Made by a program: the position numbers and the translations under genes. Positions 7,132 through 15,666 of a stretch of DNA of 28,608 bases are shown piece after piece. Within the stretch, counting starts at the first letter, position 1; each line of letters opens with the position of its first letter. The notes under the pieces were generated by a model. It was not told the origin of the DNA and made no database searches. It was given only the letters and a program-made list of their open reading frames with translations. This DNA comes from CAZAQB01 sp964487155 (GTDB lineage: Bacteria > Pseudomonadota > Gammaproteobacteria > Nitrococcales > Nitrococcaceae), in contig CAZAQB010000031.1 in NCBI GenBank assembly GCA_964487155.1, forward strand, positions 1 through 28,608, in the 5' to 3' direction.

Positions 7132-8979
7132 CTACATGGCCGAGTCGGGCAGGGCGAACACCGTCATCACGCCGCCCAGTTGGGTGTGCTTGGACAGGCC
7201 CTTGAAGGCGCCCACCGCACCCAGGCCGGCCTGGGGATCCTCCAGACCCGCGGCCATGCCGATGCCGGCCCAGCCACCGACCCCCGAGTACACGGCCACG
7301 TACTGCCTGCCGTTGTGCACGAAGGTGTTGACGTTGCCGATGATGCCCGAGGGCGTCTTGAAGGAGTACAGCAGGTCGCCGTTGTTGGCATTCACGGCCC
7401 GCAGGTTGCCCTCGAGGGTGCCGTAGAACACCACGTCGCCGGCGGTGGCCAGCGCGCCGCTCCACACCGCGAACGGCTCGTCGCGCACCCACACCTCCTT
7501 GCCAGTAGTGGCGTCCCATGCCACGAACCGGCCCATGTGGGGCTCGTCGATGCCGTGAACCTCGGCGTCCTCCTGCACCACCGGCGCCGGGTACATGGAC
7601 AGAGTGGCGCCCACGTAGGGCTGGCCCGCCGTGTACTCGATGGCGAACGGCTCGTAGTCCATGCACAGGTGGTTGGTGGGTACGTAGAACAGGCCGGTCC
7701 TGGGCGAGAAGGCGGCCGGCTGCTGGTCCTTGAAGCCCAGCGCCGCCGGGCAGATGCCCTTGACGTTGGTGTCTTCGCCGGCGGCCTCGGTGCTGTAGGC
7801 CCGAACCACCTGGGGACGGCCGGTCTCCATGTCAACGTGGGTCGCCCAGTTCAGGGTCGGGTTGTAGGGCTCCGCCACCAGCAGCTCGCCGGTGGCCCGA
7901 TCCTGGGTGTAGCCGAAGCCGTTGCGGTCGAAGTGGACCAGCAGCTTGCGCATCTTGCCGTTGATCTCCTGGTCCACCAGGACTTTCTCGTTGACGCCGT
8001 CGAAGTCCCACTCGTCATGGGGGGTCATCTGGTAGGCCCACTTGGCCATGCCGGTGTCCGGGTCACGGGCGAAGGTGGTCATGGACCACTTGTTGTCGCC
8101 GGGGCGCTGGTTCGGATTCCAGGTGCCGGGGTTGCCGGTGCCGTAATAGATGAGATCAAGCCTAGGGTCATAGGTGTACCAGCCCCAGGTGGTGCCGCCG
8201 CCGATCATCCACTCGTCGCCTTCCCAGGTCTTGAGGCTGGAGTTCTTGCCCACCGGCTTGCCGCTCGCGGCGTCCATGGTCTTCTTGGGGTCGATCAGCA
8301 TCTCGTTGTCCGGGCCGGTGCTGTAGGCCCGCCAAGCCATTTTGCCGGTGTCGATGTCGTAGGCGGTCAGATGCCCGCGGACGCCGAACTCACCGCCGCT
8401 GATGCCGGTGAGCACCTTGTCCTTCACCACCAGCGGCGCGTTGGTCGCCGTCTCACCCTTGTCGGGGTCGCCGTTCTTGGCCTCCCAGATCACTTGGCCG
8501 GACTTGGCGTTCAGGGCCACCAGGGTGGTGTCGGCCTGCTGCAGGAACAGCTTGCCGTCGGCGTAGGCGAGCCCACGGTTCACCGTGTCGCAACACATCA
8601 CCGGAATGACATCCGGGTTCTGGTTGGGCTCATAGGTCCAGACGATCTCCCGGGTGTCGAGGTTGATGGCGATGACCTTGTTGGGGAAGGGCGTGTTGAT
8701 GAACATGTGGCCCTTCACCACCAGGGGTCCGCCCTCGTGGCCGCGCAGCACGCCGGTGGAGAACGTCCATACCGGCTGCAGATGGCGGGCGTTGCCAGCG
8801 TTGATCTGGTCGAGTTCGCTGTACCGGGTGCCGGCATAGTTGCCGCCCCACATGACCCATTGGTTGGGATCGTCCTGCATGCGCAGCAACTCGTCGTTGG
8901 CCTGGGCAGCTGCACTGATACCCAGTGCTACAGCCACTGCCACCGCGCTCAGCCCTCGCAGACATGTGCGTGGATTCAT
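7132..8979 (-). CDS. xoxF: XoxF-type lanthanide-dependent PQQ methanol/alcohol dehydrogenase
   Basis: A 615-residue periplasmic eight-bladed propeller enzyme oxidising methanol or related alcohols with PQQ. The signal peptide ends near AAAQA-ND (residue 27). Visible functional residues are the adjacent-cysteine disulfide Cys129-Cys130, Glu197 (GGEFGVRGH) and Asn283 (GTGNPGTWN) as metal ligands, catalytic Asp325, and Arg352. Two residues after the catalytic Asp is Asp327 (HDEWDFDGVN). Calcium MxaF enzymes carry Ala here, whereas XoxF enzymes carry the extra Asp that binds a lanthanide, so the metal assignment is strong by motif. Length is normal for XoxF (about 600). A GGAGGAGG-like ribosome site precedes the ATG. 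A sigma-54 promoter match lies about 180 bases upstream. The accessory genes xoxG and xoxJ are close by but separated by the opposing pentapeptide gene. Confidence 0.96.
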   Translation of the reverse strand: MNPRTCLRGLSAVAVAVALGISAAAQANDELLRMQDDPNQWVMWGGNYAGTRYSELDQINAGNARHLQPVWTFSTGVLRGHEGGPLVVKGHMFINTPFPNKVIAINLDTREIVWTYEPNQNPDVIPVMCCDTVNRGLAYADGKLFLQQADTTLVALNAKSGQVIWEAKNGDPDKGETATNAPLVVKDKVLTGISGGEFGVRGHLTAYDIDTGKMAWRAYSTGPDNEMLIDPKKTMDAASGKPVGKNSSLKTWEGDEWMIGGGTTWGWYTYDPRLDLIYYGTGNPGTWNPNQRPGDNKWSMTTFARDPDTGMAKWAYQMTPHDEWDFDGVNEKVLVDQEINGKMRKLLVHFDRNGFGYTQDRATGELLVAEPYNPTLNWATHVDMETGRPQVVRAYSTEAAGEDTNVKGICPAALGFKDQQPAAFSPRTGLFYVPTNHLCMDYEPFAIEYTAGQPYVGATLSMYPAPVVQEDAEVHGIDEPHMGRFVAWDATTGKEVWVRDEPFAVWSGALATAGDVVFYGTLEGNLRAVNANNGDLLYSFKTPSGIIGNVNTFVHNGRQYVAVYSGVGGWAGIGMAAGLEDPQAGLGAVGAFKGLSKHTQLGGVMTVFALPDSAM

Positions 8980-9156
8980 GGAACGCCTCCTCCGTCTACT
9001 CCAGTCGTTGTAATCGCGCCGGGGCGCGTCTTGTCGGCATCACCCGCCTGGCGCCGGATGCCCCGCCGAATGCCGGGGGGCACACAGCCGCTCGGCGGAA
9101 TCCGCCCGGCCCACTTCACCGGGCCCGCCACAGGCTGCGCCAGCACCTCCATTCCT

Positions 9157-9174
9157 TAGCAGAGGTCGTGCCAG
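9157..9174 (-). promoter_or_regulatory. Sigma-54 (-24/-12) promoter upstream of xoxF
   Basis: The minus strand reads CTGGCACGACCTCTGCTA. The consensus is YTGGCACG-N4-TTGCW, so the -24 block TGGCACG matches fully, the spacing is exact and the -12 GC is in place; only one T of the -12 block differs. Transcription would start about 160-170 bases before the xoxF ATG. A sigma-54 activator gene in the same locus supports it. Confidence 0.75.
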
Positions 9175-9207
9175 CCGGGGCACCATCGGCAGGCGGCTGA
9201 TGCAAAG

Positions 9208-9277
9208 GGGAAATGTTCCCGACCATCGGTGGGGGACGGCCCGGCCGGGTGTCCCCGGCCCGTCCCAGTGGGGGACA
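9208..9277. promoter_or_regulatory. Cluster of inverted repeats upstream of the sigma-54 promoter (activator sites and/or terminator)
   Basis: Three dyads lie 35-105 bases upstream of the -24 element: GGGAAATGTTCCC (9208-9220), a strong stem GGCCGGG-TGTC-CCCGGCC (9243-9260, extendable to 9235-9264), and TGTCCCC with GGGGACA (9250-9256 and 9271-9277). The position suits upstream activator sites for the AcoR-like protein. The central stem could instead terminate transcription of the 9306-9680 gene; the sequence cannot separate the two. Confidence 0.4.
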
Positions 9278-9305
9278 TCCCTGGGCCAGCCCAGAAACAC
9301 CCGCC

Positions 9306-9680
9306 TCAGCCCCCGGCGGGGGCGCCGGGCGGCGGCAGGAAGCAGGCCTTCTCGGCCGCCGTCTCGATGGAGCCCATGCGATCCCGGAGGCTCTCCGCCA
9401 TCTCGGTCTCGCGCAGCACCCCACCCCGCTCGCCGGCCAGCCGGCGGCCGCGCTTGGCGGTGTCCAGGGCGACGTACTGCTCGTAGCTCAGGTCAGCGGC
9501 GATCGCATCGATCTTGCAGGAGCAGTTGTACAGGTTGCCCCAGCTGCTGCCGCCATGGTCGGCCATGCACTCGTAGACGTAGTGGGCGATGGCATGGGTC
9601 GGGAAGTCGCTGCGCTGCGCATGGGCCGGCGCGGCCAGCAGCAGGCCGAGCGCGAGAATCAGCCAGTGGAAAGGACGCAT
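9306..9680 (-). CDS. Small exported cysteine-containing protein upstream of xoxF
   Basis: A 124-residue protein that I cannot assign to a named family. Residues 1-21 (MRPFHWLILALGLLLAAPAHA) are a signal peptide with an AHA-Q cleavage site. The mature part holds four cysteines at 38 (YVYECMADHG), 53 and 55 (NCSCKIDAI) and 113 (KACFL), suggesting two disulfides or a metal site. A CXXCH haem motif is absent. The middle (LSYEQYVALDTAKR...LRETEMAESLRDRM) looks helical. The ATG at 9680 is preferred over an upstream in-frame start because the signal peptide begins there. It precedes xoxF on the same strand with a 326-bp gap that holds the sigma-54 promoter, so it is probably transcribed separately. 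An accessory role in periplasmic alcohol oxidation is inferred from location only. Confidence 0.82.
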   Translation of the reverse strand: MRPFHWLILALGLLLAAPAHAQRSDFPTHAIAHYVYECMADHGGSSWGNLYNCSCKIDAIAADLSYEQYVALDTAKRGRRLAGERGGVLRETEMAESLRDRMGSIETAAEKACFLPPPGAPAGG

Positions 9681-9948
9681 GTTCAACCTCGCTGATGCTG
9701 CGTTCGCGGTGAGCCGCCGGCTCGCTACCGGAGCGGCGGCCCTGTCTAATGAGCATAGCAACGGCACGGCGGCGCGCCGTCAGCGGGCATCTGCCACCCG
9801 CACGCAGCCTCCGCCCAGTCGACACCACTGCCGCGCAGGTCCGGGTTCCGGGCCCTGCTCCGGCCTTGGGGCCGTGCGGTACGTTGGCCCGGCCCGAGCG
9901 CCGCCGGTATGGTGAACGGCCCCGCCCCGACATCCAGGAGCTCAACCC
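9681..9948. other. Divergent intergenic region without recognisable sites
   Basis: This 268-bp region separates the small minus-strand gene from the plus-strand patatin gene and should hold both promoters. I see no convincing -10/-35 pair, dyad or riboswitch; an AGGAG at 9936-9940 serves the patatin GTG start. Confidence 0.5.
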
Positions 9949-11028
9949 GTGACCCCCACCGAGACACAGCCCCCGTCCGCCGGGCGGCGCAGCATCAACC
10001 TGGCACTGCAGGGAGGCGGCGCCCACGGCGCCTTCACCTGGGGCGTGCTGGACCGGCTGCTGGCAGAACCCCGCCTGCAGGTGGAGGGGGTCAGCGGCAC
10101 CAGCGCCGGCGCCATGAACGCCGTGGTGCTGGCGGAAGGCATGCGCCGCGGCGGGCCGCAGGGGGCCCGCCGGGCGCTGGCCCGGTTCTGGGAGGGGGTC
10201 AGCGAGGCTGCCCGCCACAGCCCGGTGCGCCGCTCGCCCCTGGACGTCTTCATGGGCAACTGGAGCCTGGACACCTCGCCCAGCTACCTGATGCTGGACG
10301 TACTCTCCCGGCTGGCCTCGCCCTACGACCTTAACCCGCTCAACATCAACCCGTTGCGGGAACTGGTAGCGCAGCTGGTGGACTTCGAGGCGGTGCGTTC
10401 CTGCCGCGAGATCAAGCTGTTCCTGTCCGCCACCAACGTGCATACCGGCCGGGTGCGGGTGTTCCATGGCCACGAGGTGACCGCCGACGTGGTCATGGCA
10501 TCGGCCTGTCTGCCGTTTCTGTTCCAGGCGGTGGAGATCGACGGCGTGCCCTACTGGGACGGCGGCTACATGGGCAACCCGGCACTGTTCCCGTTCTTTC
10601 GCCGCTGCCACAGCCACGATGTGGTGATCGTCCAGATCAATCCCATCGAGCGCCGCGAGACGCCCCGCTCCGCGAGGGAAATCCTCAACCGGGTCAACGA
10701 GATCACCTTCAACGGCAGTCTGTTGCGGGAGCTGCGGGCCATCGACTTCGTGGACCGGCAGCTTGCGGCCGGCTGCCTGCCGGCGGATCGCTACGTGCAG
10801 GTGCGCTGCCACATGGTGAGCGCAGACTCCGAGATCAAGCCGCTGGGGGCGTCCAGCAAGATGAACGCCGAGTGGACCTTTCTGCAGCACCTGTTCGCCA
10901 TCGGGCAGGAGGCGGCGGACCACTGGCTGGATCGCAATTTCGACCACCTGGGCCGGCGCTCCACCCTGGACCTGCGCCGGCTGTTCCAGGGACCGGAGGG
11001 CGGCGACCAGCAGCTGGAAACCGGCTGA
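9949..11028 (+). CDS. Patatin-like phospholipase family protein
   Basis: A 359-residue patatin-domain hydrolase. The oxyanion-hole block GGGAHGAF (residues 22-29), nucleophile elbow GTSAG (Ser52) and catalytic Asp204 in the DGG motif (YWDGGYMGNPALFPF) are all present, so it should be an active Ser-Asp dyad lipid acyl hydrolase. No signal peptide or membrane segment is visible, so it is expected in the cytoplasm or at the inner face of the membrane, unlike secreted ExoU-type patatins. The start is GTG with AGGAG 9 bases upstream. Bacterial patatins of this length act on phospholipids or, in polyhydroxybutyrate producers, on granules; no neighbour here decides which. It is followed by an extended repeat array. 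Confidence 0.93.
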   Translation: MTPTETQPPSAGRRSINLALQGGGAHGAFTWGVLDRLLAEPRLQVEGVSGTSAGAMNAVVLAEGMRRGGPQGARRALARFWEGVSEAARHSPVRRSPLDVFMGNWSLDTSPSYLMLDVLSRLASPYDLNPLNINPLRELVAQLVDFEAVRSCREIKLFLSATNVHTGRVRVFHGHEVTADVVMASACLPFLFQAVEIDGVPYWDGGYMGNPALFPFFRRCHSHDVVIVQINPIERRETPRSAREILNRVNEITFNGSLLRELRAIDFVDRQLAAGCLPADRYVQVRCHMVSADSEIKPLGASSKMNAEWTFLQHLFAIGQEAADHWLDRNFDHLGRRSTLDLRRLFQGPEGGDQQLETG

Positions 11029-11064
11029 AGGGGAAGCGCCGAGCCTGGCGGGCGCTGTAAGGAC

Positions 11065-11090
11065 GCTGGGTTTCGCGGGCTCAACCCAGC
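11065..11090. repeat. REP-like hairpin after the patatin gene
   Basis: GCTGGGTT (11065-11072) and AACCCAGC (11083-11090) form an 8-bp perfect stem 37 bases past the stop codon. It resembles the hairpins in the following array and in 23483-23544, and could also terminate transcription. Confidence 0.55.
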
Positions 11091-11110
11091 CTACGACGGC
11101 CACCGGGCAA

Positions 11111-11708
11111 CGGGGACGGCGTAGGCTGGGATAAAGCGCAGCGTAATCCCAGCATGAGACAAGACGGTGGGCTTCGCTTTGCTCTGCCCACCCTACGCTC
11201 TCGCCCCAGGCCCCGCCGGCGGGCCGGGCCCGCGTAGGCCGGATAAGCGCAGCGCATCCGGCGTCTCCAGCGGTTAAGGTCGGTTGCTCCCGGCAACAAC
11301 AGGCGGCGGGGCGCAACCACCGCACGCCCAGCTGTCGGCTGCCATGAGCAGCCGACCTACAGGCTACGGGCTACGGGGACGCCGTAGGCTGGGATGAAGC
11401 GTAATCCCAGCATGAGACAAGACGGTGGGCTCCGCTGCGCTCTGCCCACCCTACGCTCTCGCCCCAGGCCCCGCCGGCGGGCCGGGCCCGCGTAGGCCGG
11501 ATAAGCGCAGCGCATCCGGCGTCTCCAGCGGTTAAGGTCGGTTGCTCCCGGCAACAACAGGCGGCGGGGCGCAACCACCGCACGCCCAGCTGTCGGCTGC
11601 CATGAGCAGCCGACCTACAGGCTACGGGCTACGGGGACGCCGTAGGCTGGGATGAAGCGTAATCCCAGCATGAGACAAGACGGTGGGCTCCGCTTTGCTC
11701 TGCCCACG
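11111..11708. repeat. 258-bp tandem repeat array (two full units and a partial third) made of REP-like hairpins
   Basis: Identical landmarks recur exactly 258 bases apart (for example AGCATGAGAC at 11151, 11409 and 11667; GCCATGAGCA at 11341 and 11599). Each unit carries, in order: a CTGGGAT/ATCCCAG stem; a GGTGGGC/GCCCACC stem; GCCGGAT and ATCCGGC around an 11-nt centre (11238-11262, 11496-11520); and GTCGGCTGC/GCAGCCGAC, a perfect 9-bp stem with a 5-nt loop. Units 1 and 2 differ by a 5-bp indel and scattered substitutions. No start-to-stop coding region of its own is convincing. It fills the interval between the convergent patatin and slt genes. Confidence 0.85.
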
Positions 11709-11734
11709 CTCTCTGCCTGGGTCTCGCGGGGCGG

Positions 11735-13708
11735 CTACCGGATCTGGGCCCCTTCGCTGCCATCGGGGCTCTCGCCCAGGGCCAGCTCGGGGGCGCCGGC
11801 CGGGCCCAGCAGGGAGCTCAGCGGACGGGCATGCCCGGTGAGGCGCCAGTCGAACACGGCCCGGAACGCCAGCACGCTCTTGACGTAGTCGCGGGTCTCG
11901 CCGTAGGTGATGCGCTCCACCCACAGCGCCGGCTCCGCCGGCGGCGGTTGCTGCTGCCAGGCCTCGGCGGCCCGGGGGCCGGCGTTGTAGGCGGCGATGG
12001 CCGCCGCCGGGCGACCCGGGAAGCGCTCCAGCATGCGCCCCAGGTAGGTGCTGCCGAGGCGCAGGTTGAGCTGCGGGTCCATCAGGGCGGTAGCATCGGG
12101 CTCCGGGTGGTCCAGGCTGCGGGCCACCCGGCGGGCGGTGCCGGGCATCAGCTGCAGCAGGCCGCGGGCGCCGACCCGGGAGACCGCCGCCGGATCGAAG
12201 GCGCTCTCCTTGCGGGCCACGGCGTAGGTCAGGGCCGGATCGACCCCCGCCTGCTCGGCGTAGGGCGGGAGGCGGTCCCGGAAGGCCAGGGGGAAGCGCA
12301 GCTCCAGGGCGTCCCGCAGGCCGGCCCGGTTGGCGGCTGCCACCGCGCCGTGGTGCCAGCTCCAGTCAAGGGCCAGCTGAGCGGCGTCGGCCCAGCGCCC
12401 CGGGGAGGCGCCCGCGAGCGCGGTGTACCACTCGCGGCGGGCCTCCTCGTGCCAGCCCACCGCCAACAGCTCGGCCACCCGCACCAGGGCCGGCTCCCGG
12501 GCGAGGGCAGCCACACCGGCATCGTCGCGCAGCGCGGGACGATGATTCATGGCGTAGGGCCGGCCCAGGCGGTCCGCGGCCAGGAAGCCATAGTAGTGGC
12601 GGCGGCCGGCCAGGCTCTCAAGCAGCTCCCGGGCCGGCTCGGCCTCACCCAGGTGTTCCAGCGCCACCGCCCTCCAGTAGCGCCACTCCGGCATCCGCAA
12701 CTGGTCCTCGGGCAGATTGCGCAGCGCCTGTTCCAGCGCCGGCCAGTCGGCTGCCCGCAGGGCGGCCCGGGCGCTCCACTCCCGGACCCGGGCGTCGGCC
12801 AGGTCGGCCGGCAGGGCGTTCAGCCACTCCAGTGCCCGGGGCTCGGCGCCATAGGCAGCCTGCAGGGCGATGTGGCGCTGCAGTCGGTCGGCGCGCGGGG
12901 CCGGGATCCACATCAGCTCCCGGTAGCGGGCCAGGGCCTTCAGAGCCTCGCCGGGCGCGCTGCGGGCGAGCTGCTTCAGGCCATGGTCGACGATCTCGCG
13001 GCCCCGGGGGCTCTCGGGGTTGAAGTCGGGCCGCTCCAGCCCGCGGGCGGGATCCGCGGCCACGCGCAGCCAGCGGGACAGCCACTGCTGCTGGCCTGGC
13101 TCCAGGCGACGGGCCAGGGCCCGGGCGAGGGCCGGCTGGCCCGCTTCCATGATGAGTCGAATGCGCTGCCAGCGGCGCTCCGCCGAGAGGGCATCCCGCC
13201 GGTAGAGTTCATCGAATACCGGGTCGCAGGCCCGGGGCTGGGAGTGGCCCACGGTCCACAGCGCCCGGGCGGCATCCAGCCAGGCGGAGTCCACTGCGTG
13301 GCGGTCCCGGCGCGCGCGCAGGCGGTAGCATTCGAGCTGCGCGCCGCCCTGCCCCCGGTCGAGTCGGGCGAAGGCTTTCCATTGCCCCGCGGCCCCGCGG
13401 CGCGCGAGCCAGTCGCTCTCCAGGCGGTTGAGGCCCGGCAGCTTTGGGTGGTCGGCGCGCAGGGCCGCGATCTCGGCGGCCTTGGCCTGGTCCAGCCGGC
13501 CGGACAGATCCCGAAGGCGAAGATAGGGGGCGAGAGGGTAGTCGCCGAGCCGATCCAGCACCGATGACAGGTCCACGCCCTCGCCGGCCTGCAGGGCCCG
13601 GTCGGTGGCGAGGAAGAGCTCGCGGGCGGCACCCCCCGCCGCGGGCTGGGCCGCGACCCCCACGCAACCCCACAGCAGCAGGACCCCCAGCAATGCCCGC
13701 CCCGACAT
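11735..13708 (-). CDS. slt: Soluble lytic murein transglycosylase
   Basis: A 657-residue periplasmic enzyme that cleaves the MurNAc-GlcNAc bond of peptidoglycan with formation of 1,6-anhydro ends. It has a signal peptide (MSGRALLGVLLLWGCVGVAAQ), a long alpha-helical superhelix (about residues 30-480), and a C-terminal goose-lysozyme-like catalytic domain. That domain contains catalytic Glu501 (ARKESAFDP), then GLLQLMPGTA and AAYNAGPRA. Layout and size match E. coli Slt70. The start at 13708 is chosen from the signal peptide; the frame is open for 60 further codons upstream, but those run into the repeat at 13842-13988 and are not protein-like. It converges on the patatin gene across the tandem array. 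Confidence 0.95.
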   Translation of the reverse strand: MSGRALLGVLLLWGCVGVAAQPAAGGAARELFLATDRALQAGEGVDLSSVLDRLGDYPLAPYLRLRDLSGRLDQAKAAEIAALRADHPKLPGLNRLESDWLARRGAAGQWKAFARLDRGQGGAQLECYRLRARRDRHAVDSAWLDAARALWTVGHSQPRACDPVFDELYRRDALSAERRWQRIRLIMEAGQPALARALARRLEPGQQQWLSRWLRVAADPARGLERPDFNPESPRGREIVDHGLKQLARSAPGEALKALARYRELMWIPAPRADRLQRHIALQAAYGAEPRALEWLNALPADLADARVREWSARAALRAADWPALEQALRNLPEDQLRMPEWRYWRAVALEHLGEAEPARELLESLAGRRHYYGFLAADRLGRPYAMNHRPALRDDAGVAALAREPALVRVAELLAVGWHEEARREWYTALAGASPGRWADAAQLALDWSWHHGAVAAANRAGLRDALELRFPLAFRDRLPPYAEQAGVDPALTYAVARKESAFDPAAVSRVGARGLLQLMPGTARRVARSLDHPEPDATALMDPQLNLRLGSTYLGRMLERFPGRPAAAIAAYNAGPRAAEAWQQQPPPAEPALWVERITYGETRDYVKSVLAFRAVFDWRLTGHARPLSSLLGPAGAPELALGESPDGSEGAQIR

Positions 13709-13841
13709 GGACCGCCCCCACAGTTGATCCGTCTTATGAGGATGAACCCAAAACATGCTGAATGAAAGATGGAAATTACGTAGAGAATGGGCTGACGCCA
13801 TGGACGTCGTATATGGCGAGGTGCGCGCCGTTCGGCTCCGA

Positions 13842-13988
13842 AAGCCGTAGGGCAGGTTGCGAAGAAACCTGCCACTGGGCGATGGCATGGACGCCTTATT
13901 CGAGGAACAGGCAAGGCCCTGGGCCCGGACAGCGGGGCGTTTGGGATGTCGACACCCACGTTTCTTCGCAACGTGGGGCTACGGCGGC
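13842..13988 (-). repeat. Double-hairpin intergenic repeat, copy A (reverse orientation)
   Basis: About 147 bp with two hairpins: GGCAGGTT/AACCTGCC (13851-13873) and CCCACGTT/AACGTGGG (13955-13977), each with a 7-nt loop, framed by CCGTAG on the left and CTACGG on the right. Reverse-complemented, it aligns with copy C at 23580-23725, including the block before the second stem (GCCATCGCCCAGTGGCAGG). It lies upstream of slt. Confidence 0.85.
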
Positions 13989-14075
13989 CGTACCCAAGGC
14001 GGTGCCGAGATTCACGGCATCCGCGGCCCCGGGGGATGGCAACCGCTACGGCACCCGGGGGCTGTAGCCGCCCGC

Positions 14076-15638
14076 TCAGAATCCCGGATAGGCCGCGGCG
14101 GCCAGCTGCTCCTGCAGGGCGCTGGCGCGACGGCTGATGGCGGCCAGCTCGCCGGCACTCTTGCGCGCCAGGTTGCGATACTGGAAACCCATGCGCCGGT
14201 TGCCCTCCAGCCGGGGGCGGTGCCGGCGCAGGAAGTCCCAGTACAGCGTGGTGACGGGGCAGGCGTCATCGCCGGTGGCCCGCGCCGGGTCGTAGCGGCA
14301 GCCCCGGCAGTAGTCGCCCATGCGGCGGATGTAGTTGCCCGAGGCGCAGTAGGGCTTGGTGCCCACCAGGCCGCCGTCGGCGTACTGGCTCATGCCCAGC
14401 ACGTTGGGCAGGGACACCCAGTCCACCGCGTCGGCGTACATGGACAGATGCCAGCGGTGCACGTCGTAGGGCCGGCAGCCGAGCAGCAGGGCGAACAGGC
14501 CCATCACCATGAGCCGCTGGATGTGGTGGGCGTAGGCGTGGTCCACCAGCTGGCCGACGCACTGGCGCAGGCAGTTCATGTCGGTCTCGCCGGTCCAGAA
14601 CAGGGCCGGCACCGGCAACTCGGCCTGCAGGGCGTTGGCCTCGGCGTAGCCGGGCATCTCCCGCCAGTAGATGCCCCGGACGAACTCGCGCCAGCCCAGG
14701 ATCTGGCGCACGAAGCCCTCCACCGCGTTGAGCGGCGCATGGCGGCGCTGCCAGGCGTCCACGGCGGCGTCGAGCACCTCCCGGGGATCCAGCAGGTGAA
14801 GGTTGAGGGCGGCGGACAACCTGCTGTGGTAGAGGAACGGGTGCCCCGTGGCCATGGCGTCCTGGTAGGTGCCAAAGTGGGGCAGCCGGTGCGCGATGAA
14901 GTCGTCCAGGGCCAGACGGGCCTGGGCTGCGGTCACCGGGTAGTCGAAGCCGTCCAGACGCCCCGGTGCATCGGCGAAGCGGCGCTGGACCCGCTCCATG
15001 ACCTCCCGGGTGAGACGGTCCGGGGTGAAGGCAACGGGCGCGGGGACTGCCCCGGGCCCGTTCTTGCCGAAGCTGCCGCGGTTGTCCCGGTCCAGGTTCC
15101 AGCGGCCGCCCACCGGGCCGCCATCGTCCATCAACAGGCCGTGGCGGCGGCGCATGTGCCGGTAGAAGTCCTCCATGAGCACCCGGCGGCGCCCCTCCAG
15201 GAAGCGGTCGAACTCGGCCGGCGTGGACAGGAAGTGGCGGTCGTCACGCAGGTCCACGGCCACACCCGCGGTCGCGGCGGCCTCGCGCACCATGGACTCC
15301 ACCCGGTAGTCGCCGGGCTTGGCCAGCACCAGCCGGCCCGCGCCGGTCGCGGCCAGCCAGCGCCGCACCTCGCCTCCCAGAGAGCCGGTATTGGCCGGTT
15401 CGTCGAGGCCCGCGTAGTGGACCGTCCAGCCCCGCCCGCGCAGGTCATCGCGGAAGTGGCCCATGGCCGCAAAGAACAGCACCAGGCGCTGGCGGTGCTG
15501 GGGCACGTACAGCGCCTCTTCGGCGACCTCCGCCATGAGCACCGCGTCGGCGTCCGGGCGGAAGCCGTCGAAGGCGGCGGAATCAGCGTTGAGCTGGTCC
15601 CCCAGCACCAGCACCAGGTGGCGGGCCGCAGCAGTCAC
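14076..15638 (-). CDS. Fe-S cryptochrome/photolyase, bacterial (6-4) type
   Basis: A 520-residue flavoprotein of the deoxyribodipyrimidine photolyase-related family, which repairs UV (6-4) photoproducts with light. The N-terminal antenna domain opens with LVLVLGDQL. The C-terminal FAD domain has NLDRDNRGSFGKNGPG and HHIQRLMVMGLFALLLG, both hallmarks of this family. Cysteines near the C-terminus (YCRGC, then DDACPVTTLYWDFL) together with the upstream MNCLRQC provide the four ligands of the [4Fe-4S] cluster seen in Agrobacterium PhrB. Start is GTG, with a modest GGTGGG upstream. It follows the small SH3 gene by 28 bases, so they are probably co-transcribed, though no functional link is obvious. 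Repair specificity is inferred from family. Confidence 0.93.
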   Translation of the reverse strand: MTAAARHLVLVLGDQLNADSAAFDGFRPDADAVLMAEVAEEALYVPQHRQRLVLFFAAMGHFRDDLRGRGWTVHYAGLDEPANTGSLGGEVRRWLAATGAGRLVLAKPGDYRVESMVREAAATAGVAVDLRDDRHFLSTPAEFDRFLEGRRRVLMEDFYRHMRRRHGLLMDDGGPVGGRWNLDRDNRGSFGKNGPGAVPAPVAFTPDRLTREVMERVQRRFADAPGRLDGFDYPVTAAQARLALDDFIAHRLPHFGTYQDAMATGHPFLYHSRLSAALNLHLLDPREVLDAAVDAWQRRHAPLNAVEGFVRQILGWREFVRGIYWREMPGYAEANALQAELPVPALFWTGETDMNCLRQCVGQLVDHAYAHHIQRLMVMGLFALLLGCRPYDVHRWHLSMYADAVDWVSLPNVLGMSQYADGGLVGTKPYCASGNYIRRMGDYCRGCRYDPARATGDDACPVTTLYWDFLRRHRPRLEGNRRMGFQYRNLARKSAGELAAISRRASALQEQLAAAAYPGF

Positions 15639-15666
15639 GGCCGCCCACCGCCTGGCCGGGCCAGGC

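Noticed and set aside
7180..9159. Plus-strand open frame of 659 codons opposite xoxF
   Set aside because: Antisense of a strongly conserved enzyme; no recognisable motif or start signal.
9493..11325. Minus-strand open frame of 610 codons across the patatin gene and repeats
   Set aside because: It overlaps two convincing genes and reads through REP hairpins; composition is that of an antisense shadow.
11111..11708. Possible CRISPR array
   Set aside because: The repeat unit is 258 bp with no spacers and no cas genes nearby; it is a tandem duplication.
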